From: Phaeobacter gallaeciensis
Lineage (GTDB): Bacteria; Pseudomonadota; Alphaproteobacteria; Rhodobacterales; Rhodobacteraceae
Direction: 5' to 3'
Assembly: GCF_001678945.1 (NCBI RefSeq)
Contig: NZ_CP015124.1
Coordinates: forward strand, 3,014,001 to 3,078,000
DNA: 64,000 bases
Shown here: positions 62,478 to 64,000 of the stretch, piece by piece
How positions within the stretch are numbered: position 1 is the stretch's first letter
Layout: the number at the start of each line of letters is the position of its first letter
The notes under the pieces: model-generated
Told to the model about the DNA's origin: nothing
The model's input: only the letters and a program-made list of their open reading frames with translations
The model's database searches: none
Translations under genes and position numbers: made by a program

Positions 62478-64000
62478 GAATCCAGCTCCGCGAGGCCCGA
62501 GGTGCGCATCAGCTCTTCGGCTTCGCGCTCCAGAAGTTTCTGTGCCCCAGCGCCCTGAACCGGCACCTTTCCCATTTCCAACAGTAAAGGCGCGGCCAGC
62601 GGGCTGATCCGCTCAAGTCGCCGCAGGGTCACGCGGCCCCGGATGCGGTCGGCCATTTCCTCGATACGGGCAAAATCCACCAGCCCGCTCAGCGCTTCGT
62701 CGCGGGTGATATCCAGCAGCAGGTGATCGGGATCGTATTTGCGCAGCGTGTCATAGAGGATATCGGACGAAAACGTCGCCTGCCGCCCGGATTTGCGGGC
62801 GCCGGGGCTGTTGCGTTCGATCAGCCCGGCGATGGTGGCCGCGCCGCGAAAGGCGCGTTTCATCACAGAATTTTCGGCCAGCCAGCGCTCCAGCCCGTCG
62901 CGCAGGGCGTCGGCCTCCAGCAAGGGCGCGGGGTCGGTTAGCTCGGCAAGGCCCCAGATCAGCGTGGCGTAATCTGTGGCGACAAAGCCCAGCGGATCAA
63001 GGCCCAGCTCCTCCATCCGTTTGGTCACCAGCAGCCCCAGCGTCTGCTGAGCGTTGCGTCCGGCAAAGCCATAGAGACAGGTATGTTCCCGGCCCTGATG
63101 CGGAAAGCTTTCGATCAGCATCTGCCCGGCGCGCGGCAATTCGGATACCTGGCGCTGCAGGTCCAGCCAGTCGGCGGTGTGGGCGGGCAGATCGGGCCAG
63201 TGGCCGCGCGCCAGAAGGTCCAGAATGCCCTGGCTCAATTGGGTGGAGGTGGCGAATTTGGTGCCCGAGAACACGGCGATCTTCGGCTTGCGGCCCCGGT
63301 CGCGGCTAACTTCCACTGTCATTTCGCGCAAGGATTCATAGCGCACGATCTGGCCACCGATCAGGAAGGTATCGCCGGGGGTCAATGTGGCGGCAAAGGC
63401 CTCTTCGATCTCGCCCAGCGGCTTGCCGCCGCGGCTGTGTTTCATCCGCACCTTCAGAAGGTCGGCGTCCTGAATGGTGCCGATATTCATGCGGATGCGG
63501 GCCGCCGCACGCGGATCGCGCAGCTGCCACAGGCCGTCCGGGCGCTGCAGCAGGCGCTGCCATTGGTCATAGGCGCGCAAGGCGTAACCACCGGTGGCGC
63601 AGAAATCGAGACAGGCATCGAATTCCGCGCGGCTGAGGGCGGCATAGGCGCCTGTGCTGATGACCTCGGCGAAAAGCGCATCGGCATCAAACGGCCCCGC
63701 GCAGGCGGTGATCAGGATATGCTGGCACAGTACATCGCGCGGTCCCGGTGGGCGTGGATCGCCATCAAGCCTGCCTGCCTGCACCGCCTCCAGCGCGGCG
63801 TGGCATTCGATCACTTCAAACCGGTTGGCGGGCACCAGAAGCGCTTTGGACGGGGCGTTGTAGCGGTGGTTGGCGCGCCCGATGCGTTGCACCAGCCGTT
63901 TGACGTTCTTTGGGGCGCCGATCTGGATCACCAGATCCACGTTGCCCCAGTCGATGCCCAGATCCAGCGAGCCGGTACAGACCACGGCGCGCAGCTCTCC
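62474..64000 (-). CDS. Ligase-associated DEXH-box helicase (Lhr family), C-terminal part, cut by window edge
   Basis: About 508 residues of a superfamily 2 helicase; the N-terminal RecA domain with Walker motifs lies beyond the window. Helicase motif V (ELRAVVCTGSLDLGIDWG) and motif VI (KRLVQRIGRANHR) are present. They are followed by the long Lhr winged-helix and beta-barrel core (GDTFLIGGQIVRYESLREMTVEV, FPHQGREHTCLYGFAGRNA). The link to pdeM identifies the ligase-associated type rather than the general Lhr. An ATP-dependent ligase and exonuclease gene are expected just outside the window. Confidence 0.92.
   Translation of the reverse strand, partial: GELRAVVCTGSLDLGIDWGNVDLVIQIGAPKNVKRLVQRIGRANHRYNAPSKALLVPANRFEVIECHAALEAVQAGRLDGDPRPPGPRDVLCQHILITACAGPFDADALFAEVISTGAYAALSRAEFDACLDFCATGGYALRAYDQWQRLLQRPDGLWQLRDPRAAARIRMNIGTIQDADLLKVRMKHSRGGKPLGEIEEAFAATLTPGDTFLIGGQIVRYESLREMTVEVSRDRGRKPKIAVFSGTKFATSTQLSQGILDLLARGHWPDLPAHTADWLDLQRQVSELPRAGQMLIESFPHQGREHTCLYGFAGRNAQQTLGLLVTKRMEELGLDPLGFVATDYATLIWGLAELTDPAPLLEADALRDGLERWLAENSVMKRAFRGAATIAGLIERNSPGARKSGRQATFSSDILYDTLRKYDPDHLLLDITRDEALSGLVDFARIEEMADRIRGRVTLRRLERISPLAAPLLLEMGKVPVQGAGAQKLLEREAEELMRTSGLAELDS

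Noticed and set aside
1-64000. tRNA, rRNA, CRISPR arrays, insertion sequences
   Set aside because: I looked in the intergenic gaps for tRNA T-loop words, regularly spaced repeats and transposase motifs and saw none; weak or degenerate cases could be missed by eye.

Overview
The window looks like chromosome of a marine Rhodobacteraceae (Roseobacter-group) alphaproteobacterium. The evidence is high GC, dense coding, the alphaproteobacterial order ruvC-ruvA-ruvB ... ybgC-tolQ-tolR-tolA-tolB-pal-cpoB-tilS-ftsH, a group III truncated haemoglobin, a phosphatidylcholine synthase, a TRAP transporter and the fhs / chorismate mutase / folD block. I see no rRNA, tRNA, CRISPR array, insertion sequence or prophage.

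Layout. 1-4600: the 5' end of a probable acyl-CoA ligase gene, then an ABC exporter (ATPase, double-FtsX permease, periplasmic adaptor). 4628-17811: a catabolic island with two acyl-CoA thioesterases, a CoA ligase, an IclR regulator, a DctPQM TRAP transporter, an XylS/AraC-type regulator, an SDR, a StyA-like flavin monooxygenase with its StyB-like flavin reductase, a 2-hydroxyacid dehydrogenase and an ACAD10/11-like acyl-CoA dehydrogenase. 18137-25423: truA, a YcjX/GNAT/YcjF stress trio, a truncated haemoglobin, an RTX protein, a VIT1/CCC1 transporter and a lipoprotein. 25751-37937: housekeeping genes (ileS, ogt, pcs, xerC, duf484, fsa, priA) mixed with unknown proteins. 38002-44069: an ECF sigma/anti-sigma operon, a YeeE-type transporter, an MFS protein, prmA and a DUF1127 protein. 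44419-57238: ruvCAB, an unknown gene, thpR, then the Tol-Pal block, tilS and ftsH. 57457-64000: a MOSC protein, fhs, chorismate mutase, folD, a thioesterase, pdeM and the C-terminal part of an Lhr-type helicase that runs off the edge.

How it fits together. In the island, TRAP uptake, CoA activation, acyl-CoA dehydrogenation and thioester hydrolysis surround a two-component flavin monooxygenase, which suggests use of an exogenous (possibly aromatic) organic acid. Three 15-bp palindromes fitting TTCCRNTATRNRGAA sit before dctP (two) and between iclR and the thioesterase/ligase genes, and are probably the IclR operators. Two 15-bp direct repeats with the XylS-box layout lie between the araC-type gene and the SDR-styA-styB operon.

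The most unusual sequence is a dispersed, roughly 140-165 bp intergenic element made of three hairpins. It is present in three copies (17879-18020, 34700-34867, 46784-46928). Its last hairpin differs between copies by compensatory changes, and a possible truncated fourth copy lies before fhs. Other regulatory signals are three exact-period 13-bp repeats just before priA, related TTTGCATG repeats and a LexA-like site before ruvC, and an FNR-like site between yeeE and the MFS gene. Functions rest on recognisable motifs and gene order. No database search was possible.
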